Of a stretch of DNA of 10,492 bases, positions 4,960-10,492 are shown one piece after another; the first letter of the stretch is position 1; every line of letters begins with the position of its first letter. A model generated the notes under the pieces. That model made no database searches. It worked only from the letters and a program-made list of their open reading frames with translations, and had not been told where the DNA came from. Source of the stretch: Bacteroidales bacterium (GTDB taxonomy: Bacteria; Bacteroidota; Bacteroidia; Bacteroidales; WCHB1-69); NCBI GenBank assembly GCA_024400715.1, contig JAKSMH010000013.1, forward strand, positions 1 through 10,492, written 5' to 3'. The translations under genes were made by a program, and so were the position numbers.

Positions 4960-5547
4960 TTAGAACTGAAAACCGGCGCAAATGTTAATGTATTGCGGAT
5001 GTTCGCAGGTCTGATTTTGGAAGAAATGTTGGAATCCGTAGCGATAATTGACGCCTAAAACGATGAATCCTAACTTGAAATCGAAGCCGGCTGTGAGCAA
5101 GGTGAGGTTTCTTTCAATATTGTTTTTTGAATATCCAATGGTGTTGTCTGTGACTTGGATCAATGGTTGATATATGATTCCGGCATAGGGGAGGAAAGCG
5201 CAAGATCTACCCATAGGGACATTGCCAACCACTTTGACTGGGATTTGCAAATAGCGAGTTTCCACAAGCTCGTCTGCAAAATCCAAATCCGTGCCCGTTT
5301 CGAGCTTGTAGGTGCCTTTGAAAAAGCAGTAGCCCAAACCGACTTCGCCATAGACGTATTTGCCTGCTCTAAAGAACACGCCGAAATCTGCGGTGCCCAG
5401 TCCTTCCAAATAGTCGCCGCGGTCAGCATAGGTGCGGTTCAAAGGAAAACTCGTGGAGATTTTAAAACCTGCTTGGTACCAATTGTTTTGTGCAAAACTA
5501 AATAACGCAATGCTGATGAAGCATAAAATGGCAATGATTTTTTTCAT
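4960..5547 (-). CDS. Outer-membrane beta-barrel protein
   Basis: A 195-residue protein with a clear signal peptide (MKKIIAILCFISIALFSFAQ, cleavage after about residue 20). The mature part alternates hydrophobic and polar residues in strand-sized blocks: GYCFFKGTYKLETG, TRYLQIPVKVVGNVP, AFLPYAGIIYQPL and VLGVNYRYGFQHFF. It ends in an aromatic residue (CAGFQF), as is usual for outer-membrane barrels recognised by the Bam machinery. The YLQIP motif is typical of the small 'outer membrane protein beta-barrel' families of Bacteroidota (OMP_b-brl type, PorT-like), mostly of unknown function. It starts two bases after the stop of pth and therefore probably ends the rsmD-pth transcription unit. The function in the cell is not evident; a small 8-10 strand barrel is expected from its length. 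Confidence 0.8.
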   Translation of the reverse strand: MKKIIAILCFISIALFSFAQNNWYQAGFKISTSFPLNRTYADRGDYLEGLGTADFGVFFRAGKYVYGEVGLGYCFFKGTYKLETGTDLDFADELVETRYLQIPVKVVGNVPMGRSCAFLPYAGIIYQPLIQVTDNTIGYSKNNIERNLTLLTAGFDFKLGFIVLGVNYRYGFQHFFQNQTCEHPQYINICAGFQF

Positions 5548-5549
5548 AT

Positions 5550-6158
5550 CTATTGATTTTCTTTCGTTTTTTCTTCGTTATTGGTGCTGATTGTATTGAA
5601 TTGATTCATGGTGCGTTGCAGTCCGGCTGTGGCAAAAGATTTGATGGCTTCTACTGCATTATTGATGCAAGGTTCAATCACTTTCAGTTCTTCACTGGAG
5701 AATCGTCCTAAAACATAATCTATTTGGTATCCTTGTGCAAAATTCTTTCCGATGCCGCATCTCAATCTCGGGAAATTGGAATGCCCTAATAACTCAATGA
5801 TGTTGAGCAGTCCGTTGTGCGAGCCTCCGCCGCCCTTGGGCTTGATTTTGAAAGTGCCAACGGGCAAATCTAGGTCGTCGCATATAACCATGCAATGGTC
5901 GGCGGCAATATCTTCTGCATTGAGCCAGTATTTAACCGCTTTCCCCGATAAGTTCATGTAGGTGGTTGGCATGATGAGCACTAAAGTTCGGCCCTTATAG
6001 GTGGCTGTTGCCTTATATGCTAATTTGTCGGTTTTGAACTCGGCGCCCAATGCTTTGGCTGCCGCTGACACCACTTCAAAACCATAGTTATGGCGCGTTC
6101 CCGCATATTGCTGCTCAGCATTGCCCAAGCCGACGATTAAATATTTCTTTTCATTCAT
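5550..6158 (-). CDS. pth: Peptidyl-tRNA hydrolase
   Basis: Releases tRNA from peptidyl-tRNAs dropped from ribosomes, an essential cytoplasmic recycling step. The 202 residues are close to the usual 190-200, with a short extra charged C-terminus (NNEEKTKENQ). Family residues are present in order: LGN (N12), TRHNYG with catalytic H23, TTYMNLSG with N69, ICDDLDLP with D95, and GGGGSHNGL with N115. These correspond to E. coli N10, H20, N68, D93 and N114. Its ATG shares one base with the stop codon of rsmD (TAATG at 6158), which implies translational coupling. The outer-membrane barrel gene follows after two bases. Confidence 0.97.
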   Translation of the reverse strand: MNEKKYLIVGLGNAEQQYAGTRHNYGFEVVSAAAKALGAEFKTDKLAYKATATYKGRTLVLIMPTTYMNLSGKAVKYWLNAEDIAADHCMVICDDLDLPVGTFKIKPKGGGGSHNGLLNIIELLGHSNFPRLRCGIGKNFAQGYQIDYVLGRFSSEELKVIEPCINNAVEAIKSFATAGLQRTMNQFNTISTNNEEKTKENQ

Positions 6159-6736
6159 TATTTCTGTTCTTGTTTTTCAGTTTCTTCTCCTTCGTCTTCG
6201 GTCATATTGACGAAAAAGGTGAAGTTCAATTTGCCATATCTGCGATGGTCAAAGTATTTAGGATGAGTCGTAAAAACATGCTCCTTAGAGTGCTCTAATA
6301 TCAACCAACCATCTGGATTGAGCAAATCATGGGCAAAGACATTGTCGACAATCTTTTCAATGCCTTCCAATTGATAGGGTGGATCGGCGAAGATAATATC
6401 GAATTTCTGCCTGCAAGCTGCGGTGTAAGCAAACGCATCTTGGCGGATGACGGCTACATTATTATATTGTAGCGAGGCTATGGTTTTCTTGATGAAATTG
6501 GTGCAGCGTTGGTCCGCATCTACGGCAATCACCGAAACAGCTCCGCGAGAAGCAAATTCGTAGGTCAGATTGCCCGTTCCGGAAAATAAATCCAACACTT
6601 TGACTTGGTCTAAATAGAAATAGTTGTTCAAAATGTTGAACAAGGACTCTTTGCCCAAATCGGTAGTGGGCCTTACTGGAAGATTGTCGGGCGCGACAAT
6701 GTGCCGACCTCTATTTTTGCCGCTAATAATTCTCAT
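6158..6736 (-). CDS. rsmD: 16S rRNA (guanine966-N2)-methyltransferase
   Basis: SAM-dependent methylation of G966 in 16S rRNA during 30S assembly. The 192-residue protein has the family's start (MRIISGKNRGR), the RPTTDLGKESLFNIL segment (residues 22-36), the SAM-binding motif LDLFSGTGN (48-56), an acidic motif-II residue in AVDAD, and the catalytic ADPPY (117-121). The last 15 or so residues are charged and poorly conserved in type (EDEGEETEKQEQK). It begins one base after the stop of the DUF3822 gene and overlaps the pth start by one base. This puts DUF3822, rsmD and pth in one transcription unit. Confidence 0.95.
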   Translation of the reverse strand: MRIISGKNRGRHIVAPDNLPVRPTTDLGKESLFNILNNYFYLDQVKVLDLFSGTGNLTYEFASRGAVSVIAVDADQRCTNFIKKTIASLQYNNVAVIRQDAFAYTAACRQKFDIIFADPPYQLEGIEKIVDNVFAHDLLNPDGWLILEHSKEHVFTTHPKYFDHRRYGKLNFTFFVNMTEDEGEETEKQEQK

Positions 6737-6737
6737 C

Positions 6738-7424
6738 TTATAGGAAAATTACGTCGTTATGATATTGTTTTAGCAAATCGTTGAGCTTTTTGTTCGTTTT
6801 CGTGAAATAGTGAACAAAAAGGGTAGGTGCGGACAATCCGAATTGCTGTGTGCAATTGAGGGTGTAATAAAGAATGTCCACGGGTTCAATGCGTGTCAGT
6901 CGGTTGACTAATGCGGGCTGCTTGCCATGCAGGGCGATGATATCGACGAATGTGTCATTGACGGAAAGCATTACGGCCTCTTCGTTGTCCTGTCTCATAA
7001 GGAATTCGTAAAGCAGGGTGGCTTCGCTCTTAAAATGCGGCACACATCCTAATTTGCTAATTGTGTCAAATTCGTTCTGGGTGAGGAAATAAAGTGACCG
7101 ATAGTTGCCTAATGCATCCGTATAATGTTTGCCGAATTGGGAAACATCATGCTGCATTTGAAGATAGTCGCGGGCCTGCTCGTCCTTGAAAATGATGTCC
7201 GGTATCAACATCGGCACACGGGTGGCCACGATAATGTCAATGGACATGTTCTCATTGGACTCGATATTGAAAAATTTCGGAGCCTCATTGGTGAGTAACA
7301 CATTTTCCGCAGTCAGGTAATCTTCGCGGACGATTTCGCCTTTTTCGTTTTGATTAAAAAGCGAAAATCCATTCGGGGCAAGCCGAATGGATTTCGTATA
7401 GTAAGAGGATAACAATGTACTCAT
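6738..7424 (-). CDS. DUF3822 family protein
   Basis: A 228-residue protein without signal peptide or membrane segment. I recognise it as DUF3822, a family found in Bacteroidota that commonly sits directly beside rsmD. The cues are its size, its position and segments such as SIRLAPNGFSLFNQNEKGEI, YLQMQHDVSQFGKHYTDALG and EPVDILYYTLNCTQQFGLSA. The N-terminal strand pattern (a short residue-pair turn between two strands) is reminiscent of actin/ribonuclease-H-fold pilus proteins such as PilM, but no nucleotide-binding motif can be confirmed by eye. Its function is unknown. It starts 10 bases after the membrane-anchored protein upstream and one base before rsmD, so it is certainly co-transcribed with both. 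Confidence 0.8.
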   Translation of the reverse strand: MSTLLSSYYTKSIRLAPNGFSLFNQNEKGEIVREDYLTAENVLLTNEAPKFFNIESNENMSIDIIVATRVPMLIPDIIFKDEQARDYLQMQHDVSQFGKHYTDALGNYRSLYFLTQNEFDTISKLGCVPHFKSEATLLYEFLMRQDNEEAVMLSVNDTFVDIIALHGKQPALVNRLTRIEPVDILYYTLNCTQQFGLSAPTLFVHYFTKTNKKLNDLLKQYHNDVIFL

Positions 7425-7434
7425 ATTGCTATTT

Positions 7435-8112
7435 TTATTCCCAAGAACCTGCTGTAGAAGCTTCCGTCAAGGAACCCATATACATGTCTTTATATTGGCT
7501 CTTGTATTGTTCTTCTTCAGATAATTTGTTGAAGAAAATCTTATTGAATAATTTCTTGAAAGCACCGCAGTTTTCAGGAGAAATGCTTCTATCCATGTTG
7601 ATGAGGATGTCATCCAATGGCACATCAATTTTGTAAACAGGAATGGTATAAGTCTTACTTGCGATTTCACCTGTTTGAATTTGGTATTTCTTCTTGTCGG
7701 AGAATGGAATGTATTGGAAGTTTTTGAAACTTTCTTGAGTCAGGTTAGCATCCAATTCCATAATCTTTTCAATAGCCGGAATCTTAACGATTTCTTTGTG
7801 GATCAAACCGAGTTTGAATGCTTCTTCTTGGGAAATGGTATCTGCGAAATGACCGATGGTCTTTTCAACTTCTACAGTTCCGTTTTGAACGAAGTCGGCA
7901 AGGGAATCGATGTCGCTAGCGTATTTCTTGAAAACGGTTTTGTAAACGGTTTGAGCGCTTCTAATAGTGAGAAGGTTGTTTACATTAGCGGTTTTACGAG
8001 CTTCATAGATGGTCTTGTATTTCTCAGGTCTAAGAATGCTTCTACTTGCAAAAATAGCTAAGAACACAACGATGATAGCTAAAATGATACTGAATAAGGT
8101 TCTAGTCTTCAT
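7435..8112 (-). CDS. Membrane-anchored protein of unknown function, pseudopilin-like start
   Basis: A 225-residue protein with one N-terminal membrane segment (residues 7-22, LFSIILAIIVVFLAIF) followed by a long periplasmic or extracellular domain. Residues 40-79 (TANVNNLLTIRSAQTVYKTV, then FKKYASDIDSLADFVQ) resemble the start of type II secretion pseudopilins: a helix running out of the membrane, an I-R-x-A-Q-x-x-Y stretch, and then a K-Y-x-x-x-x-x-x-L turn. There is no prepilin peptidase site of the usual G-(F)-T-x-x-E type. It ends in EASTAGSWE. I know it only as a conserved Bacteroidales hypothetical protein. It heads the DUF3822-rsmD-pth unit and has its own -7 promoter element and an adjoining palindrome upstream. 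Confidence 0.75.
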   Translation of the reverse strand: MKTRTLFSIILAIIVVFLAIFASRSILRPEKYKTIYEARKTANVNNLLTIRSAQTVYKTVFKKYASDIDSLADFVQNGTVEVEKTIGHFADTISQEEAFKLGLIHKEIVKIPAIEKIMELDANLTQESFKNFQYIPFSDKKKYQIQTGEIASKTYTIPVYKIDVPLDDILINMDRSISPENCGAFKKLFNKIFFNKLSEEEQYKSQYKDMYMGSLTEASTAGSWE

Positions 8113-8160
8113 AACTTTAGTTTATTTTTATTTCTTATTATTATTCTACAAAAAAGCACG

Positions 8161-8168
8161 CAAAAGTA
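8161..8168 (-). promoter_or_regulatory. -7 promoter element for the pseudopilin-like / DUF3822 / rsmD / pth unit
   Basis: Minus-strand TACTTTTG matches TAnnTTTG, 48 bases upstream of the start at 8112. No -33 TTG is present at canonical distance; a 13-base palindrome (8179-8191) occupies the region. Confidence 0.5.
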
Positions 8169-8178
8169 GTAAAAAAAA

Positions 8179-8191
8179 GGTAATGATTACC
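8179..8191. promoter_or_regulatory. Palindrome GGTAAT-G-ATTACC, candidate operator
   Basis: Perfect six-base inverted repeat around a single central base, starting 10 bases upstream of the -7 element at 8161-8168. The position would let a bound protein block or assist RNA polymerase. No regulator gene for it is evident in the window. Confidence 0.4.
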
Positions 8192-8211
8192 CGATTGCTG
8201 AAAATTTATTC

Positions 8212-8847
8212 TTAAAAGGTGATACGATGGATTCCTGGCTCGTAAGTGCGAAATAGTAACTCTTTGATTTTCAAATAATCAGACTGATTTTGCACAAAGT
8301 CCATCTCCGCCGTTTCCACTAAAAGTATCGGAATGTTTGTATTCTGCTTAAAATGCGTGATATAGTGGTCCTGAATGTCTGCTAAATACTCGGCTGTTAT
8401 TTCTTTTTCGTATTCGCGACCGCGTTTGGCGATGTTTTTCAGAAGCTGGTCTGTATTATTATAAAGGTAAACGATAAGTTCCGGCTTTGGCAGAAATGAA
8501 GATATGGTGTCAAAAACAGTTTTGTATAGATTGAATTCATCGTCCAAGAGGTTGTTTTTGGAAAAGATGATGCACTTGTCAATAAAGTAGTCGCCTACAA
8601 CGAAGTCTTTGAACATGTCGCGTTCCGACAGCAATCCTTTGAGTTGACGATAGCGCTCCATCAAGAAATGCATCTCAACGGGCAGGGCATAGTGGACGGG
8701 GTCTTTGTAGAATTTTGGTAGAAACGGATTGTCCGCAAACTCCTCCAACACCAATTCCGCATTGCAGTCTTCCGCCAGCATTTTGCTGAAAGAGGTTTTG
8801 CCGGCGCCAATACAACCCTCAATAACTATATAATTATATGGTATCAT
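8212..8847 (-). CDS. Deoxynucleoside kinase
   Basis: A 211-residue cytoplasmic enzyme that transfers a phosphate from ATP to a deoxynucleoside for nucleotide salvage. The P-loop is GCIGAGKTS (residues 11-19). The substrate-site ELVLEEFADNPFLPKFY (31-47) carries the catalytic glutamate, followed by the family's MERYRQL helix and GDYFIDK (85-91), the counterpart of the (E/D)R-S region. The LID is KRGREYEKEI (141-150), with several positive residues. Length fits the dNK family (about 200-220). The subtype (dCK-, dGK- or dAK-like) cannot be decided by eye. It starts 15 bases downstream of folK on the same strand, an arrangement I recall from other Bacteroidota. Confidence 0.92.
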   Translation of the reverse strand: MIPYNYIVIEGCIGAGKTSFSKMLAEDCNAELVLEEFADNPFLPKFYKDPVHYALPVEMHFLMERYRQLKGLLSERDMFKDFVVGDYFIDKCIIFSKNNLLDDEFNLYKTVFDTISSFLPKPELIVYLYNNTDQLLKNIAKRGREYEKEITAEYLADIQDHYITHFKQNTNIPILLVETAEMDFVQNQSDYLKIKELLFRTYEPGIHRITF

Positions 8848-8862
8848 GCGTTTTCAAAATGA

Positions 8863-9285
8863 TTATAAGACAATGTCGAGCTCGGCCAAGGATTGAAGAA
8901 CGAAGTCACGCTCGTGTATTTTGGGGTGTGGCAAAGTCAGTCGTTCGTCATGGTAATGCATGCCATCGTAATCCAAAACGTCCAGGTCAATGGTTCGATC
9001 GTGATATACGGCTTTGCCATCAACGATGCTGCTTTTCTGCGTGCGCCCCAATGCTCGCTCAATGGACTGCAACTCATCTAGCATTTGCAGTGGCAATAGG
9101 GTGGTGATGACGACAATGATCTGATTGAGAAAAGGATCTGCCTCAAACCCCCAGGCCGGAGTTTCAATGACCGATGATGTGCGGACGATTTGGCCAATGC
9201 GGCTCCTAACCAGTTCTTTTGCCTGTTGGAGATACATTGCCCGGTCGCCCATATTGCTGCCTAATCCTATTACTGCTCTTTTCAT
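8863..9285 (-). CDS. folK: 2-amino-4-hydroxy-6-hydroxymethyldihydropteridine pyrophosphokinase (HPPK)
   Basis: Adds pyrophosphate from ATP to 6-hydroxymethyl-dihydropterin in folate synthesis. At 140 residues it is somewhat shorter than the E. coli enzyme (158). Visible motifs are GLGSNMGDR (7-15), ETPAWG (41-46), RALGR (77-81), HDRTIDLDVL (95-104) with the magnesium-binding aspartates D100 and D102, and the end LPHPKIHERDFVLQSL (118-133). It is the first gene of a two-gene unit with the deoxynucleoside kinase. A -7 element lies only 12 bases before its start, so its leader would be very short. Confidence 0.96.
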   Translation of the reverse strand: MKRAVIGLGSNMGDRAMYLQQAKELVRSRIGQIVRTSSVIETPAWGFEADPFLNQIIVVITTLLPLQMLDELQSIERALGRTQKSSIVDGKAVYHDRTIDLDVLDYDGMHYHDERLTLPHPKIHERDFVLQSLAELDIVL

Positions 9286-9296
9286 AATTCGAGCGG

Positions 9297-9304
9297 CAAA
9301 GATA
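9297..9304 (-). promoter_or_regulatory. -7 promoter element for folK
   Basis: Minus-strand TATCTTTG matches TAnnTTTG. The start codon is at 9285, so transcription would begin only a few bases before it. No -33 TTG was found at 19-21 bases. Confidence 0.5.
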
Positions 9305-9346
9305 GCATTTCCTTGCTTATGACTTTACCACGCAATAGCACTTTAT

Positions 9347-9380
9347 AAAAAAAAAGATGCCTCCAAGGAGACATCTTTTT
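9347..9380 (-). terminator. Rho-independent terminator, possibly bidirectional
   Basis: AAAGATG-C-CTCC-AA-GGAG-A-CATCTTT forms a long stem with one mismatch, bordered by an A run and a T run. On the minus strand it begins directly after the stop codon (9383-9385) of the small reading frame at 9383-9532, which supports that frame as a real gene. Confidence 0.75.
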
Positions 9381-9382
9381 CT

Positions 9383-9532
9383 TTAGTTGTTGATAAGCAA
9401 AACCGATCTTCCATATACTCCAGATACCATCGCAATTGATTTTGAGTAGTTTAAGATATTGGCGATGACGCGTCTGGAGGGCTTTTCTTGTTTTACGGAT
9501 TTCTTATCAAAGGTAGTAGAGGTTTTATCCAT
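9383..9532 (-). CDS. Small basic protein, 49 residues (51 from the upstream ATG)
   Basis: A short frame from ATG 9532 (or ATG 9538, which adds Met-Pro) to TAA at 9383-9385. It reads MDKTSTTFDKKSVKQEKPSR, then RVIANILNYSKSIAMV and SGVYGRSVLLINN. The first 20 residues are polar and lysine-rich, and the rest looks like one helix plus a short strand. The I-x-N-I-L-N-Y-S-K segment and the terminal hydrophobic-N ending remind me of small uncharacterised proteins that are common in Bacteroidota. Support comes from the hairpin terminator that begins right after its stop and from its isolation between two transcription units. No function can be given. Confidence 0.55.
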   Translation of the reverse strand: MDKTSTTFDKKSVKQEKPSRRVIANILNYSKSIAMVSGVYGRSVLLINN

Positions 9533-9616
9533 GGGCATCTATTTGGTTGATATTTTTTGAACAAATTACAATCAAATAACGCCAAACTGTTGCTAATATT
9601 ATATTCTTCGCAAAAT

Positions 9617-9985
9617 TTATTTTCTAAAAAGGAAATAAACGGCTAAAATTAAGAAGCAAAAACCGATTAAATGATTAAGTCTCAAGGATTCAGTTCGAAA
9701 AACCAATAAGGTGAAAATGGTGAAAATCGTAAGCGAGATGGCTTCCTGTATGACTTTTAACTGCCATAAATTGAACGGACCACCGTTTGCTTCGAATCCA
9801 ATACGGTTCGCTGGAATCATAAAACAGTACTCGAAACCAGCAACCAGCCAACTCAACAGTATGATGATAGGCAAGGAGAGTTTGCTGAACCAAGGATAAC
9901 TTTGCATTTTCAAGTTACCATACCATGCAAATGTCATGAAGATGTTGGATGATAATAATAATAATATAGTATAAAGACCTTTCAT
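9617..9985 (-). CDS. DUF486 (DMT-superfamily) membrane protein
   Basis: A 122-residue integral membrane protein with four predicted helices (about residues 2-20, 37-57, 76-96 and 104-119), the size and layout of DUF486 small transporters related to drug/metabolite exporters. Characteristic pieces are NIFMTFAWYGNLK (14-26), FEYCFMIPANRIGF (51-64) and FNLWQLKVIQEAISL (71-85). The frame is open further upstream to 10189, but the extra 68 residues resemble nothing in the family. ATG 9985 gives the standard family start MKGLYTILLLLSSN and has -7 elements just upstream. The transported substrate is unknown. It is probably a single-gene unit; no clear terminator follows. Confidence 0.88.
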   Translation of the reverse strand: MKGLYTILLLLSSNIFMTFAWYGNLKMQSYPWFSKLSLPIIILLSWLVAGFEYCFMIPANRIGFEANGGPFNLWQLKVIQEAISLTIFTIFTLLVFRTESLRLNHLIGFCFLILAVYFLFRK

Positions 9986-10015
9986 AAAAATGATGAGTTG
10001 ATAAATTTGAGGCGG

Positions 10016-10032
10016 CAAAAATAACAAAAATA
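10016..10032 (-). promoter_or_regulatory. Two tandem -7-like elements before the DUF486 gene
   Basis: Minus-strand TATTTTTG occurs twice (10025-10032 and 10016-10023), 31-40 bases upstream of the start at 9985. Neither has a TTG at canonical spacing. Confidence 0.4.
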
Positions 10033-10342
10033 ATAACCCTCTGAGAATTGAATTTTCAAGACGAATTCTATCACATGTCTGGAATTTTCGATTTTCAAAA
10101 TTAGAATAAAAACGTCTTTTTGTTTTCATGATAAATCCGATCTCTTTACAACTGCTGTAACATTTGAAAGTAGGGTTGTGCCTACTCAAAACCGATATTT
10201 TATGTCAAGGCATTTTGTCATACACTTTACAAAATAGAATAATGGAGTAGGGCATCTGGTAGCAAAGCCCACCACTTTATATGTTTGAGATTTCTCAAAA
10301 TGTATGCTTTGTAAATTTTCAAATATTAAAATATTTAAGCAT
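10033..10342. other. AT-rich stretch without a recognisable gene
   Basis: I see no convincing gene, RNA or repeat array here. The minus-strand reading frame over 9986-10189 is continuous with the DUF486 gene but looks non-coding (basic, then hydrophobic, without family similarity). The stretch is rich in A and T and includes a local palindrome-like AAATATTAAAATATTT near 10321-10335. Confidence 0.4.
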
Positions 10343-10492
10343 CTAAAATACTATATTGAAAATCACAACAAGCCGATACAATAAATCAAAGTATGCGACT
10401 ATGCGATAATCCACTACATTTTCTCCGAAATACGTTGATTGTTTTATAAAACTAAAATCAAGCCACTGTGAACGAGTGTTAAGAATAGATAA
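10343..10492 (-). CDS. Possible 3' end of a gene running in from the right edge
   Basis: On the minus strand one frame is open from the window edge to a TAG at 10343-10345, giving 49 residues: LSILNTRSQWLDFSFIKQST, then YFGENVVDYRIVAYFDLLYR and LVVIFNIVF. The amino-acid mix is protein-like, with a terminal hydrophobic stretch, but I do not recognise the family. An open run of this length can occur by chance in AT-rich DNA, so this is a weak call. Confidence 0.25.
   Translation of the reverse strand, partial: LSILNTRSQWLDFSFIKQSTYFGENVVDYRIVAYFDLLYRLVVIFNIVF

Noticed and set aside
7675..8061. 128-residue plus-strand frame rich in F, V and N
   Set aside because: It is antisense to the membrane-anchored protein at 7435-8112, which has a signal-anchor, normal composition and operon context.
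9541..9612. Promoter for the 49-residue small gene
   Set aside because: Several TTTG strings are present on the minus strand, but none forms TAnnTTTG with a TTG at 19-21 bases, so no element is annotated.
9986..10189. N-terminal extension of the DUF486 protein (190-residue version)
   Set aside because: The first 68 residues have no resemblance to the family, and the standard start MKGLYT at 9985 has promoter elements just before it, which fall inside the supposed coding part.

Overview
The window looks like a chromosomal segment of a member of Bacteroidota, most likely Bacteroidales. The reasons are the gene content (DUF3822 next to rsmD, DUF6150, a small outer-membrane beta-barrel protein, a DUF486 membrane protein), the lack of obvious Shine-Dalgarno sequences, and several matches to the Bacteroidota promoter signature (TAnnTTTG at about -7, in one case with TTG 19 bases upstream). 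Apart from a few left-hand genes, everything is on the minus strand.

Bases 1-962 (plus strand) hold three consecutive gene wrecks in the order BRO-N/DinD-like protein, YhcG (DUF1016) nuclease-like protein and RhuM-like protein. Such genes are common passengers of type I restriction-modification and other defence loci in Bacteroidota. Here all three are frameshifted, and at least two have lost their middle. Next comes a small plus-strand membrane protein with an unusual HExxxH sequence (988-1407). Then, on the minus strand, lie a secreted repeat protein of the DUF6150 type (1480-1818) and a metallo-beta-lactamase-fold lipoprotein (1926-2774). The DUF6150-type gene is flanked by two copies of a short direct repeat, one of which runs into a GTCAA-rich simple repeat. 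Bases 2826-4576 hold an unrecognised 83-residue protein, a WYL-domain transcription regulator and a divergent unrecognised 140-residue protein. A palindrome lies in the promoter region between the last two.

A tRNA-Val(UAC) gene with its own promoter and terminator (4746-4908) marks the change from accessory to housekeeping genes. From 9285 down to 4960 all genes are on the minus strand and closely packed: folK and a deoxynucleoside kinase, then an unknown membrane-anchored protein, DUF3822, rsmD, pth and an outer-membrane barrel protein. folK serves folate synthesis, the kinase nucleotide salvage, rsmD 16S rRNA methylation and pth peptidyl-tRNA recycling. Beyond folK are a hairpin terminator, a 49-51 residue small protein, a DUF486 membrane protein and an AT-rich stretch with little recognisable content up to the window end.

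The parts most worth a second look are the WYL-regulator module with its palindrome, the eroded defence cassette with a readable deletion junction, the symmetrical six-repeat DUF6150-type protein flanked by direct repeats, and the pseudopilin-like protein beside DUF3822.
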